A stretch of 61,218 nt of DNA from positions 1 to 61,218 of the forward strand of contig JAFVVQ010000056.1 of NCBI GenBank assembly GCA_017502085.1, given 5' to 3'. Origin of the DNA: Clostridia bacterium. GTDB taxonomy: Bacteria; Bacillota; Clostridia; Oscillospirales; Acutalibacteraceae. This document shows positions 33,699 to 42,749 of this stretch, one piece after another. The notes below the pieces were generated by a model. The model was not told where the DNA came from, searched no databases, and saw only the letters and a list, made by a program, of their open reading frames with translations. Both the position numbers and the translations under genes were made by a program. How positions within the stretch are numbered: the first letter of the stretch is position 1; each line of letters begins with the position of its first letter.

Positions 33699-34445
33699 TT
33701 ATAATTTTACACCTTTATAAATATAATACGGTTTTGAGAATATGTAACTTCCGTCTTGCTGTGCTGATTTCAGATTGTCTATAAAACCATCATATTCATT
33801 CTTGGTTAATGCCTCTGTGTTTTCCTTGTGAAGCCAAGCTATATCCAAACTTAAATCATAACCGAATGTACCTTCTTTATATTCTGTTTCAACAACATTA
33901 TGGACACATACAGAACTTTCGAACAATTTGCTCTTATTGAAAATCCCGTACATCCTTCTGCCAATCCAACTGTCAAGGTCATCCATCCAAGGCTGTTTTG
34001 TTACGGCGTAAGCATGAACTGCTTTTGAAATAAGGTCTTTGTTTTCACCGTTATATGCAACACTGTCCCAGTCACAGTTTACGCAAATTACAACTCCGCC
34101 TGGTTTTAAAATTCTGTGTATTTCACTTACCAATAAATCTTTGTCAGATACACATTCAAACATATCGGCAGAGAATATAAAATCAAATGTATTGTCCTCA
34201 AACTCAAGTTTTTTTGAACAATCCATTATTTTGAGTTTAATGGGACTTTTGTATTTTACATCTTTAAACCATTTATCGGTAATATCAACACCTATAGCCT
34301 GATGTATTTTATCAGGAAATGCTTGTTGTAATCCTACAAGGAATCCCGCATCACGGCAGCCCAAGTCTGCAACAACTGCATTATCGGGTAATTTTATTTG
34401 TTCAAAAATGGCTTTATTTAATGATGAAAACTTATTAATGCTCAT
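33699..34445 (-). CDS. Class I SAM-dependent methyltransferase
   Basis: 248 residues. Motif I is VADLGCRDAGFL (20-31), the acidic end of strand 2 is GVDIT, motif post-I/II is NTFDFIFSADMFECVSD, and motif III is LKPGGVVICVN, the Methyltransf_11/25 pattern. The target is not evident; no rRNA-methylase signature (Erm, Cfr) is seen. GGAGG lies upstream of the ATG at 34445. The gene sits behind a leader peptide and an attenuator (34455-34651), a layout known from antibiotic-induced resistance genes. Confidence 0.85.
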   Translation of the reverse strand: MSINKFSSLNKAIFEQIKLPDNAVVADLGCRDAGFLVGLQQAFPDKIHQAIGVDITDKWFKDVKYKSPIKLKIMDCSKKLEFEDNTFDFIFSADMFECVSDKDLLVSEIHRILKPGGVVICVNCDWDSVAYNGENKDLISKAVHAYAVTKQPWMDDLDSWIGRRMYGIFNKSKLFESSVCVHNVVETEYKEGTFGYDLSLDIAWLHKENTEALTKNEYDGFIDNLKSAQQDGSYIFSKPYYIYKGVKL

Positions 34446-34458
34446 ATTATATAACCTC

Positions 34459-34500
34459 CAAAAATTAAAAATACTGTTAACAGCTATATGCCGTTAACAG
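34459..34500 (-). terminator. Attenuator hairpin before the methyltransferase gene
   Basis: Minus-strand CTGTTAAC-GGCATATAGCT-GTTAACAG (34474-34500), then AGTATTTTTAATTTTT, ending about 10 bases before the ribosome site of the methyltransferase gene. Confidence 0.75.
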
Positions 34501-34579
34501 TAATGTAAAAGGTAAACTTTTCTCTATCACTCTATCAGGCACACAGCATAATAAGCCTGTACCCAATACAAGATACAAG

Positions 34580-34615
34580 CTATCTTCGTCTGCGTCGAAT
34601 AGAGATAAAGAACAT
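34580..34615 (-). CDS. Arg-rich leader peptide (11 residues) of the methyltransferase gene
   Basis: ATG at 34615 with GGAGG 8 bases upstream, reading MFFISIRRRRR and stop TAG at 34580-34582. Five Arg codons (CGA, CGC, AGA, CGA, AGA) end the peptide. Short leaders with basic C-termini (for example R-L-R of erm leaders) stall drug-bound ribosomes. Between leader and attenuator lie alternative pairings (CAGGC..GCCTG at about 34543-34556). Function is inferred from layout. Confidence 0.7.
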   Translation of the reverse strand: MFFISIRRRRR

Positions 34616-34645
34616 ACCGATTTCCTCCAATTAAGATTTGAATAA

Positions 34646-34673
34646 ATTATACTACAATATTTTAAATTTGCAA
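34646..34673 (-). promoter_or_regulatory. Promoter of the leader peptide and methyltransferase gene
   Basis: Minus-strand TTGCAA, 16-base spacer, TATAAT, ending 30 bases before the leader ATG. Confidence 0.65.
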
Positions 34674-34740
34674 GTATGATATTACTACTCACATAAAAAT
34701 ATTTCAATGTGTTTCTTAGACGCTTGCTACATTATGGCAG

Positions 34741-34880
34741 GTGTTTTTTGTTTTTATCCAAATTGGAAGTAAGGGAAGCGGTTATCATTTTGCCACAATG
34801 CTATCAACGGGCAACAAAACAATTGAATATCTGACTGACGCAAACACATCTATATTGTTTTGTGTCGTTTTGTGTCGTTA
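34741..34880 (+). other. Intergenic stretch with an apparent gene remnant
   Basis: A short open stretch (GSKGSGYHFATMLSTGNKTI and on to TAA near 34880) without start signal looks like the tail of a lost gene. The rest up to 35096 is AT-rich with TTTTGTGTCG repeats; I see no other gene, and only GAAAGGAAA before the next ATG. Confidence 0.3.
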
Positions 34881-35096
34881 ATTGTCACAAAAACAAACAA
34901 TCGATTTTGTCCAAAAGGTAGAAAAACAAAATTTGCGAAAACTTTTCCGTAACATTTTGCATTTTTTGTCATATATATAGATTCAAATATTAAAATTCTA
35001 CTTAATAAAAATCATAGTTAGTGATTTATCAACATATGAGAGTGTTTTTCAAACTTCTCATTTTTATATATAATAACTTAAAGAAAGGAAATAAAT

Positions 35097-36431
35097 ATGA
35101 AAGAAAAAAATGAAACAAACATTTTGCGTGTTATCGCAACGATTTTTCTTGTGGCAATTATTGTTCTCCAAATAATTGAAAAAATAGTTTCTGGCGTTAT
35201 GTTTGATGCAAACGACAATTCTTTCTTTTCGATATTTGCAGCGGTATTACAGTCTTACAGTAATTTAATACAATCAACAAAAGCATGGGCTACTTTTCTA
35301 TGGCTTGCCTTTGTTTCGTGTCTCTGTTATTCAATTTACAAAAATGAGACAAAAAAATACCTGCTTATGTGTATCTCTTGCTTTATCAATATTATTTTAG
35401 CAGGAGGATTTTCTATAGAATATGTGTCTTATTTAAAAGATACTATAAAATCCGATTGGGAAATAATTACTGTTCTTTTGGGAACACTAGTGATTCTTTA
35501 TTTATCTACAATAGTTGTAAGAAAAAACAAGGAAATTTTATCTGCTTTTCCGAAAGAATATCTTGCCAACAGGAACTATCTAAAAGTAATCGACAAATCA
35601 TTTGAAAGTTTCGATGATGAGCAACTCAGTGAAACAGAAGATTCTTTGGGAAGTTATTTAAATGAAAATGAAGTTCATACAGGCGATGAATCAAAAGAGT
35701 CTATACTTACAAACACAGATTCTATTTCTTCAAAGGATAATGACGAAACATTTAATCAAAAGGATGAAACAGAGACTATTGAAGATTCTAATTCAATTGA
35801 AAACAACGCAGAAATAGTTCTTGAACATCCTATTTGGTGCAGAATTTACGACAAACGAATATTCAAAGCTGCTAAAAGAAAAATTATCCACAAAAGACAG
35901 CTTCAAGACTATGAAAGCGATTTGGAATTCGGGACATATGATGCTAGCAATATTATAATATATGTCTTTTCCTTTTTAATCGTTTTGGGCATTATAGGAT
36001 ATGTTGTATTTAGAGGCATACAGAATAATGATTCGCCGGATTTGTTGGCCCAAGCTTTTAAATCCCTAATAAACTTTGTTACCCAAATTGGTCCTGGCGC
36101 AGATCAAATAGGTAATGATTTGTATCATGCTGTATTAGCAATAGGAATAATTTTATTAATTCCTATTGTGATCATATTATTGACATTAACAGTTTTCTTT
36201 TTGTTTAGAGCAATCGTTCATTTTGTTCTACATAGTAAAAGTTTGACTCCTCATATTAGTTCCTTTTCAAAACAAATTGAGCTCTTTTTCTTTGGAACCA
36301 TACGAGGTGTGATGTTTTTCTTGTTGTTTATCCCAGATTTTATAGCTACTATTTTTCCCACACTTTTTGGTAATGAGATACAAGACTCTTTTAAAGAAGA
36401 GTTAAATCGAAATAAAAACAAGAAAAAATGA
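35097..36431 (+). CDS. Multi-pass membrane protein of unknown function (first of a pair)
   Basis: 444 residues from ATG 35097 (AAGAAAGGAAAT upstream). Four N-terminal helices are likely (about 9-30, 62-83, 88-108, 121-141), then an acidic Ser/Asp/Glu-rich cytoplasmic-type segment (about 175-245), then two or three helices (about 283-303, 342-376, 395-423), and a basic tail (NRNKNKKK). No motif I know. It precedes the 628-residue membrane protein by about 40 bases on the same strand, so the two are probably made together. Very AT-rich, within the spoVT element, and facing away from the methyltransferase gene. Confidence 0.75.
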   Translation: MKEKNETNILRVIATIFLVAIIVLQIIEKIVSGVMFDANDNSFFSIFAAVLQSYSNLIQSTKAWATFLWLAFVSCLCYSIYKNETKKYLLMCISCFINIILAGGFSIEYVSYLKDTIKSDWEIITVLLGTLVILYLSTIVVRKNKEILSAFPKEYLANRNYLKVIDKSFESFDDEQLSETEDSLGSYLNENEVHTGDESKESILTNTDSISSKDNDETFNQKDETETIEDSNSIENNAEIVLEHPIWCRIYDKRIFKAAKRKIIHKRQLQDYESDLEFGTYDASNIIIYVFSFLIVLGIIGYVVFRGIQNNDSPDLLAQAFKSLINFVTQIGPGADQIGNDLYHAVLAIGIILLIPIVIILLTLTVFFLFRAIVHFVLHSKSLTPHISSFSKQIELFFFGTIRGVMFFLLFIPDFIATIFPTLFGNEIQDSFKEELNRNKNKKK

Positions 36432-36473
36432 AGTCAAACAAAAAACTAGAATAATAGAAAGGAAGAAAGTAAC

Positions 36474-38360
36474 TTGGACGAAAAAACAAATGATAAAATT
36501 GTTGAAATTTCTGAAAACAACAATGTTGTATCAAAAACAAATAAAAATTATACAGCTAACGCTTTAAGATATGCAATTGCCTTACTTACAATAGTTTCTT
36601 TTTTCACAACAAGTAATGGTCTTAAAAATTTACTGGTTGGTAACCATAGCATCACATCATATTTTATTTCATTTGGAATTCAGGTTGTTGTTTTGGTTGT
36701 TGGTTCAAATCTGTGGAATATTATTGAAAACACATATAAAAAACATAATAATGGTAAAGAGACAGTCAAAAAAATCGCAGCTGTTCTGATAATTGTTGCG
36801 TATTTATTTTCAGTTTTTTTCTCATCTTTTTTTAGTTATGTATTTATTTCAACCAATGTATATTCGAATGTTGCTTCAATAAATTACAACATTGAGCTGG
36901 AGAGCTTTATTACAAGAGAACTGAAAAATCTCAAAGAAATAAATCAGCTTGAAGGAAGAATTATTTTAGAACAAATTCAAAGTAATATGCCGGAACTTCA
37001 AAAAATTGTTGATGATTTGCAAACAAAAGCCTCTGAAGAATTGGATGATACATTCAACGAATCAACTATCTCAAAGGTCAGTTTTTATGGCACAGAAACC
37101 GGATTTGATGCAGAAGCGTTAATTGCTTCATATGAAAATTTGAACGAAGCACAACAAGTTCGAGCACGTGCTATAGAACAAGCTCTAAACGGTATTGCTG
37201 CTGTATATGAATCCGAATATGATAGTTATGAAAAAATATACAATACAATAAGTGTAGGTATTAAAGAATCAGATATTTCGTCGCTACATAGTACAATAAC
37301 AAGTAGCAGAAACAATCTTATTTCCATGCGAGATAATTTGGATAATTTGTCAGATACTAACAGTACTTTTAATAATACTTTACAAATTTCTAAAAATACA
37401 CTTCGTAGCAAATTAAATTCTTTAATAAATATATATGATTCATATTTGGTGTTACTTCAAAATGCATCTGAAGATAAAAATATAGTTTTAGGTCAAATTG
37501 ATGTTGACGATCTTTATAAAACGATATATTCAGCCGATAAAATAGATGATAATGAGTTAAAGACTGCAATAGAATCTCTTCAAAAACTGTTGCAAGCATA
37601 TCAAGAAACTACCGAATCGGCAGAAATAAAAAATGAAATAATGTCTAATTTGTCTAATTGTATTGTATATCTTGGAGAATATCAAAAGTATGTTGCTTTG
37701 GATGATGCTATTGCAAAATACGAAAACACTGTTTTAAATCAGGTTTATGTTATTGAAGTAACTACTAAAGCAATAACTACGGAGCCTTCAACAGAAGATA
37801 CTACAGATATTTCAGAAACTACAGAAAGTACTACCAATATAACCACCCAACCACCAACAACGATTCTTTCCGAAACCAAATCTGAAACAGAAACAATAGA
37901 GACGACCACTCCGCTCACCACCGGAGAGGAGGGGGAAATTGATGTTAATATCGTTTATGAGAATGAATGGAATGAAGCAAAAAGAGTTGATATGGGCAAG
38001 TTCATTAAATTACTTAAATCATTACCAGATGTAAATGTTTTACTTAAATTGGTTGAGGGACAGTCCACCTATGTTAATGCCTTAAAGGACTATAAAGAAT
38101 ATCAGACCGACACAATTTATGAGGCTTATAAATATAGCAGAAATAAGTTGGAAGGAATAAGCGAAGTTGAAAGCGCCATTTTATATTTTTTTTCAGATTT
38201 TCCTCTTATGGCATGGTTTAGTTTGATAATGTCATTGTTTATTGATTTTACACCTTTCGGTGTTGGAATGTATTTATCTTTGAATGAAACATCAGAAAAA
38301 AAGAGCCGTTGCAGTTTGATTCAAGACAAAAATCAAGAAGCAGATGAAAATGTAAACTAA
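36474..38360 (+). CDS. Large membrane protein with extracellular coiled coil and Thr-rich stalk (second of a pair)
   Basis: 628 residues from TTG 36474 (AAAGGAAG upstream; ATG 36489 is an alternative). Three helices lie near the N-terminus (about 27-48, 57-78, 96-125), then a long helical region of about 270 residues with heptad patterns (150-420), a Thr/Glu stalk (about 425-490, TTEPSTEDTTDISETTEST type), a further helical part, and one C-terminal helix (about 565-600). The helical region and stalk are probably outside the cell. No enzyme motif is visible. Followed by the terminator 38416-38457. Confidence 0.72.
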   Translation: MDEKTNDKIVEISENNNVVSKTNKNYTANALRYAIALLTIVSFFTTSNGLKNLLVGNHSITSYFISFGIQVVVLVVGSNLWNIIENTYKKHNNGKETVKKIAAVLIIVAYLFSVFFSSFFSYVFISTNVYSNVASINYNIELESFITRELKNLKEINQLEGRIILEQIQSNMPELQKIVDDLQTKASEELDDTFNESTISKVSFYGTETGFDAEALIASYENLNEAQQVRARAIEQALNGIAAVYESEYDSYEKIYNTISVGIKESDISSLHSTITSSRNNLISMRDNLDNLSDTNSTFNNTLQISKNTLRSKLNSLINIYDSYLVLLQNASEDKNIVLGQIDVDDLYKTIYSADKIDDNELKTAIESLQKLLQAYQETTESAEIKNEIMSNLSNCIVYLGEYQKYVALDDAIAKYENTVLNQVYVIEVTTKAITTEPSTEDTTDISETTESTTNITTQPPTTILSETKSETETIETTTPLTTGEEGEIDVNIVYENEWNEAKRVDMGKFIKLLKSLPDVNVLLKLVEGQSTYVNALKDYKEYQTDTIYEAYKYSRNKLEGISEVESAILYFFSDFPLMAWFSLIMSLFIDFTPFGVGMYLSLNETSEKKSRCSLIQDKNQEADENVN

Positions 38361-38415
38361 AAACGTAAGATAAATGTGGCAATAAAGCTCTTTTTTTGAG
38401 CCTTATAAAAGCAAT

Positions 38416-38457
38416 AACACCATTACTAAAAGCTGTACAGCTGTTGGTAATGGTGTT
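38416..38457. terminator. Bidirectional terminator
   Basis: AACACCATTAC / GTAATGGTGTT stem, with AGCTGTACAGCT in the loop, followed by TTTTG; lies between convergent genes ending at 38360 and 38475. Confidence 0.85.
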
Positions 38458-38474
38458 TTGTCTATTATTCTGAT

Positions 38475-39167
38475 TTAATCATCTTTCGGTTGAAAGCAAA
38501 TGCCTAAATTGGTATATCTGTTAAGAGAATTCTTCCCTTGTTTTATAAAATCCCAAGAATCCTTATAATTACTTGTTACGGAAAAATCTGATTCTCCTAT
38601 AAATCGTAAAAACTCAGGAACTTTATCTTTATAGGTTTTTGCAAATTTGAATGAATTATTCTCTTTTTCTTCGTCACTGCAGTTAAGTTGGTTATACAAC
38701 ACGTGATCTAAATTACAGGACATATAATATACACTATACGGCACATCCCATATAGATTGTTTGGAACACAATTTATTGATGTTTGTACTTTTTCTCTTGT
38801 TTCGGGATTCAATTCCTTTTTTATTTTTTGTGCGTATCTCAGTTAATGAATAAAATGGTTCTGTTGCGTTTTCATCTTCTACAATACACTCATCCGGAAC
38901 ATAGGTGCCATCTGTATCAACAATGTGTATAATCTCTTTAAAATCATCTTTATTCAGATGATTGTTTGAAGCGTAGTGATTAATTTCACCTGCAACTTTT
39001 GTAAAAATATTTTCTTGAGATGTTTCGTTGAATTGAGTTGTGATATCACCATGTACTACATGAACATATACTTCGTTACTACTGTATATTCGAGATAAGA
39101 TAACAGCCAAAGCATCTTGGTCTGAAGGCCCTTCTACAATCACAAAAACTATTTTCTTACGAGCCAC
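38475..39167 (-). CDS. Toprim-like nuclease-type protein, partner of the ATPase
   Basis: 230 residues from GTG 39167, chosen since a GGTGAG lies just before it and the longer start would lie deep in the ATPase gene. The Toprim/OLD signature is visible: Glu12 in FVIVEGPSDQDAL and the D-x-D pair 84/86 in IIHIVDTDGTY. The rest is not recognisable to me. It overlaps the ATPase stop by 11 bases, so the two are translationally coupled. Pairs of an AAA/ABC-type ATPase with a Toprim protein occur in phage-defence systems (OLD/Gabija, PARIS, AbiL type); which, if any, this is cannot be fixed without searches. Confidence 0.7.
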   Translation of the reverse strand: MARKKIVFVIVEGPSDQDALAVILSRIYSSNEVYVHVVHGDITTQFNETSQENIFTKVAGEINHYASNNHLNKDDFKEIIHIVDTDGTYVPDECIVEDENATEPFYSLTEIRTKNKKGIESRNKRKSTNINKLCSKQSIWDVPYSVYYMSCNLDHVLYNQLNCSDEEKENNSFKFAKTYKDKVPEFLRFIGESDFSVTSNYKDSWDFIKQGKNSLNRYTNLGICFQPKDD

Positions 39168-40575
39168 TATACTCACCAGCCTCTCTGAAAGCAAAAGCGA
39201 TTTCATAGTTGTTTGTCGGCTCGTAAACAGGCTCATCTTGTTCACCTAAAACAATATCACGATAATAGAAATCACGAAGATTATTATTTGTTTTGATATT
39301 GCTCATACGAATATATCTATTTTCTTTATTAGTAGTGGTAAACGCAATGAATCCTTTATCAAGTGTTTCAAGAGGTCTTAAATTATGTGAAGTGAAAATT
39401 AATTGACCTTTACCTTTTTCTGAAATTATTCTGAGAAGTTCGCCTAACAGATACTCGAAAACGCCGGAATCCAGTTCATCAACAGCAACTGTAATAGAGT
39501 CATTATTATAGACTACAATTAATAATTGCAAAATAGATATAATCTTTTTTATACCTTCAGATTCATATTGCAAAGGAATTTCTTTGCTGTTTTTATGTGA
39601 CATTAGCTGTATTTTTGAACCGACTTTTCCGTTTTTAAGGAGTTCTGTTCCCAAATCTTTAACACTTATGGTTAACCCAGGGATTATTTGAGTCAATACA
39701 ACATTCATATTTGCGATAACATTTTTTACAACTTCAAGCGCCTCTTGTGGAATAAGTGAGGGTTTATTTAATTCTATCATTAAACTTCCAAAAGAAGTTT
39801 TACGCTTTTCTCTATCCTCATATCTAAAAGCTAAAGGAAGAGCATTCATTGAAATCAAACCGGAATTAGTAGTATTAATAATAAATAATTCATAATTACC
39901 AAACCAAATTAAAGCCTCAAAAAGATCTAAATGGCGTTGCTCTTTACAGTTTTGTCTAATAATATTTAATAACTCCCAAGAAAATATAAATGTTCTTGAT
40001 GTAGACATTGTAAGCTTTTTTGCGGTAAGAAGTTCTGTTTTTTTCTTTTGGCTAGTCCCTATTAAAATTTTATATTTACTATCTGGTACAAATACTTCGT
40101 CAGTTCTTGTATCAACAATTGGTCCCATTTTTGTTTTTGAGTTTTCGTCTGCAAAGGAGTATGATAAAACCTCATCAAAGATAGTTGATTTATATTTTTC
40201 ATCAACTAAATCTTCTTGATTTATGTTTTGCGTCGTTTCATCGATATCTTTTCTGATACTGAATTCGTAGTTAACTATGTACTCGCCTAAAGTTTCTTTA
40301 TTTTTAACTCTCAAATTAAATTTTAAAGTAGCAAACGAAGCATCGACATTAATATAATCCGCAAAATATGCAGGTACACTCTTTCCTGACAAAACAAGTT
40401 TAAGCAAAGAAAGAGCATCTATCAAAGCGGTTTTTCCAGAACCATTCTGTCCATATAATCCTAAAACACTAGATTTGAATGCTTTTCTATTGTTTGTAAA
40501 TTCAAGAATTCCATGTTTTACATTTTTAAAATTGATTATCTCTAAACTTTCAATCCTAACAACCATTTTTTTCAT
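39157..40575 (-). CDS. AAA_15/AAA_21-type ATPase (SMC/OLD-like), partner of the Toprim protein
   Basis: 472 residues from ATG 40575 with GGAGG. The N-terminus IESLEIINFKNVKHG and Walker A GQNGSGKT (42-49) are typical of the ABC-ATPase branch with RecF/OLD. Late motifs are the Walker B strand ITVAVDELDSGV (Asp-Glu) and the switch His in LIFTSHNLRPLE. The middle 300 residues vary and would form the insertion that senses the trigger. No nuclease domain is fused; that role is probably taken by the following Toprim gene. A consensus promoter lies 33 bases upstream. Confidence 0.8.
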   Translation of the reverse strand: MKKMVVRIESLEIINFKNVKHGILEFTNNRKAFKSSVLGLYGQNGSGKTALIDALSLLKLVLSGKSVPAYFADYINVDASFATLKFNLRVKNKETLGEYIVNYEFSIRKDIDETTQNINQEDLVDEKYKSTIFDEVLSYSFADENSKTKMGPIVDTRTDEVFVPDSKYKILIGTSQKKKTELLTAKKLTMSTSRTFIFSWELLNIIRQNCKEQRHLDLFEALIWFGNYELFIINTTNSGLISMNALPLAFRYEDREKRKTSFGSLMIELNKPSLIPQEALEVVKNVIANMNVVLTQIIPGLTISVKDLGTELLKNGKVGSKIQLMSHKNSKEIPLQYESEGIKKIISILQLLIVVYNNDSITVAVDELDSGVFEYLLGELLRIISEKGKGQLIFTSHNLRPLETLDKGFIAFTTTNKENRYIRMSNIKTNNNLRDFYYRDIVLGEQDEPVYEPTNNYEIAFAFREAGEYSGS

Positions 40576-40607
40576 TGCTCTATCCTCCGTTTCGTATCTC
40601 CATAGTC

Positions 40608-40636
40608 ATTTTAGCATATACCCAACAATATGTCAA
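40608..40636 (-). promoter_or_regulatory. Consensus promoter of the ATPase-Toprim operon
   Basis: Minus-strand TTGACA, 17-base spacer, TAAAAT. Confidence 0.85.
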
Positions 40637-40742
40637 CAACAAACAGGCAAAACGATACATTTTGTTTCATTTTGCTTGTTTGTTTGTCGCTTTTGCGTGA
40701 ACTTTGTTTCTTTTAGATGTTTTTAAAAAGTTACACCATTAT

Positions 40743-40946
40743 CTATTCATTGATAACAATCTCTCTTGCCCTAGCTTCAATGCTATTAATTCTTCGAACC
40801 CATTCCATTTGGTTATCTTCTTTAAATTGCTCTGTGATTCCCTCGTTGACTTTCATTTGTTCTACCAACCGAGAGAACATAGCTAATGCCTGTTCATCAA
40901 TTTCTACAAGATTAGTCCATAATGTTCCATTCATAAGCATAATGTT
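40743..40946 (-). pseudogene. tnpV: Truncated tnpV copy
   Basis: 65 codons matching the C-terminal half of the intact TnpV at 43227-43592: MLMNGTLWTNLVEIDEQALA against MLMNGTLWTHLAEIDEQASD and on to the stop. The first half (about 52 residues) and any ribosome site are missing. Homology begins abruptly at CATAAGCATAATGTT (40932-40946), so it is a deletion or recombination remnant. Confidence 0.85.
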
Positions 40947-41137
40947 ATAAGACTAAGATGATGTATGTTAAATTATCGTTCGCCGAATTTTATGTTTGCT
41001 GTACTGACACCTCTCGACCAAAGCTATTATCCAAAATCAACACAAATTCATTTTTGGCTAATAGATATCGATTTAAACAAATGATATTTCTTCAACGTTT
41101 CCCTCTTGTTCACGAATATTCAAATATTTTCACGGTT

Positions 41138-41166
41138 TTGCTTGACGAGCATTAACATTTGTGCTA
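41138..41166 (+). promoter_or_regulatory. Possible promoter of the DeoR gene
   Basis: TTGACG, 17-base spacer, TATTTT near 41138-41166; the following ACTGTTAATAACCGTTAAT could be an operator. Confidence 0.4.
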
Positions 41167-41225
41167 TTTTATACTTGTATCTACGGCAATACTGTTAATA
41201 ACCGTTAATGAAAGGGGCAAAAATC

Positions 41226-41996
41226 ATGTTTATTGAAGAAAGACATCAGGAAATTCTCAAAATCTTATCAGAAAAAGGCAGAATATCAAATTCTGAGATT
41301 CAGGAAACATTTCAAATCAGCTATGACTCGGCAAAAAGAGATTTAAGACTTCTTGAAGAACAAGGACTTTTGAAAAGAACTCACGGCGGTGCTATTCCTG
41401 CAAGACAAATCGGCGGAAATGTAATTAAAAATCTTTCCCCCGATGAGCGTGTTGTTGAAGTCAAGGAAAACTACCTTGCGATAGCAAAAGAAGCTGTAAA
41501 AACAATTGAAGAAAATGACGTTGTTTATATCACCAATGCAAGTGTAGGTTATCTGATGGCACAAAACATTGGTAATGTTTGCTGTACTGTTGTTACAAAC
41601 TCAATTGCAATTGCCGAAGAACTTCGCAAAAAGGAAAACATTACAGTTATTCTTGCAGGCGGCGAAATGCAGGCAAACGGTTGTTTCTATGACAGTTTTG
41701 CATTGTCGGTAATCAACAGACTTCGTTTTGATAAATGCTTTGTTACCTCTGCTTGTGTTTCTGCAAAGTTCGGTCTTTCAATTCAGAAGTCAAGAAGTGT
41801 TGAACTTACAAACGCTATCATTAACAATTCAAAAACAGTTTACGGTTTATATCCCGTTGAAAAAATCGGATTTGATTCTATAATCAGCATTTGCCATGCA
41901 AACAAGCTGAATTATATTATTACTGACAGCGATTCTTCGGAAGATGATTTAATGCAGTTCGAAGAACTCGGAGTTAAAATTAAAATAGCTAAATAA
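41226..41996 (+). CDS. DeoR-family transcriptional regulator
   Basis: 256 residues from ATG 41226 (AAAGGGG at 41211-41217). The N-terminal winged helix has FIEERHQEILKILSEKGRIS and the recognition helix YDSAKRDLRLLEEQGLLKRT, then HGGA. The C-terminal DeoRC sensor domain (about 70-250) has the sugar-phosphate isomerase fold marks VVTNSIAIAEEL and VILAGGEMQ. These proteins sense a phosphorylated sugar and repress a catabolic operon. No such operon is adjacent, and the gene stands isolated between two tnpV copies, so its target is unknown. Confidence 0.9.
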   Translation: MFIEERHQEILKILSEKGRISNSEIQETFQISYDSAKRDLRLLEEQGLLKRTHGGAIPARQIGGNVIKNLSPDERVVEVKENYLAIAKEAVKTIEENDVVYITNASVGYLMAQNIGNVCCTVVTNSIAIAEELRKKENITVILAGGEMQANGCFYDSFALSVINRLRFDKCFVTSACVSAKFGLSIQKSRSVELTNAIINNSKTVYGLYPVEKIGFDSIISICHANKLNYIITDSDSSEDDLMQFEELGVKIKIAK

Positions 41997-42010
41997 ACTA
42001 TCGTATAGAA

Positions 42011-42052
42011 AAAGCCATACAAGTTGATTTCAAAGTCAGCTTGCATGGCTTT
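42011..42052 (+). terminator. Terminator of the DeoR gene
   Basis: AAAGCCAT-CAAG / CTTG-ATGGCTTT stem with mismatches, then TTAATTATTT. Confidence 0.7.
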
Positions 42053-42400
42053 AATTATTTGTGTTATTTGCGTTTTTCAAAATCGGATAAAAATTTCGTA
42101 TGTGAATCTTTCATGCAAAAGAAAAATCATCAAAATTCTCCGACGATGAAGAGTTTTTTTAAAGATTTAAAAATGTGCGCGCAGTTGGAATTATACCCTA
42201 TAATCCAATGCTTTGCAAGTAAAAAAATCATCAAATTCGTTGCCTTTGACAAATTCTGCATAATTAACAAAAAATTTGTGAAAATGCTTATAAAGTTATT
42301 AAATACTCCGTCTTGACCAAGACTTAGAAATATAGGATAATCTTCAATGGTGGTACAGAAGGAATAGGCATGACCGACTCTATTGGAAGGACGTGGTATA

Positions 42401-42721
42401 ATGCCATTGCTTATTCTCTTTACTTGGAAAACACTACCGCCATTCCAGGCTTTTATTGTCTCCCTTCTCGAAATAACAGTTGTGTTCGTTGAGCATCTGT
42501 TCAAAAAGGATTCAAACGGCATAAAGAGTACAATTTCATTCATTGTTTCTGTAGTTGCCGTTACCCCGTTAATCTTGGTTATAATGTCAAGAGTTATGGC
42601 GGGTGGTGATAACATACCTGCTGATGTTTGGCAAGCAATCATTGATTACTTCTCAATATTCAGTACAATATCCTCGCTCAACGATTTCGTTGATGCTGTT
42701 TCGGCACTTTTAGCCTGTTAA
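42401..42721 (+). CDS. Possible small membrane protein
   Basis: 106 residues from ATG 42401 with GGAAGG at 42385-42390. Two hydrophobic stretches are likely membrane helices (about 12-34, 48-72: FIVSLLEITVVFVEH; ISFIVSVVAVTPLILVIM). Ends in LNDFVDAVSALLAC. No homology recognised; it could be a real small gene or a chance frame in a decayed area. Confidence 0.4.
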   Translation: MPLLILFTWKTLPPFQAFIVSLLEITVVFVEHLFKKDSNGIKSTISFIVSVVAVTPLILVIMSRVMAGGDNIPADVWQAIIDYFSIFSTISSLNDFVDAVSALLAC

Positions 42722-42749
42722 AACAAAAAGCACCACTCATCACCGACTG

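Noticed and set aside
34477-34707. 76-codon frame over the leader and attenuator
   Set aside because: It runs through the promoter and hairpin; the short 11-codon frame with GGAGG explains the region better.
42041-42316. 91-codon frame after the DeoR gene
   Set aside because: It begins within the terminator hairpin and has no ribosome site.
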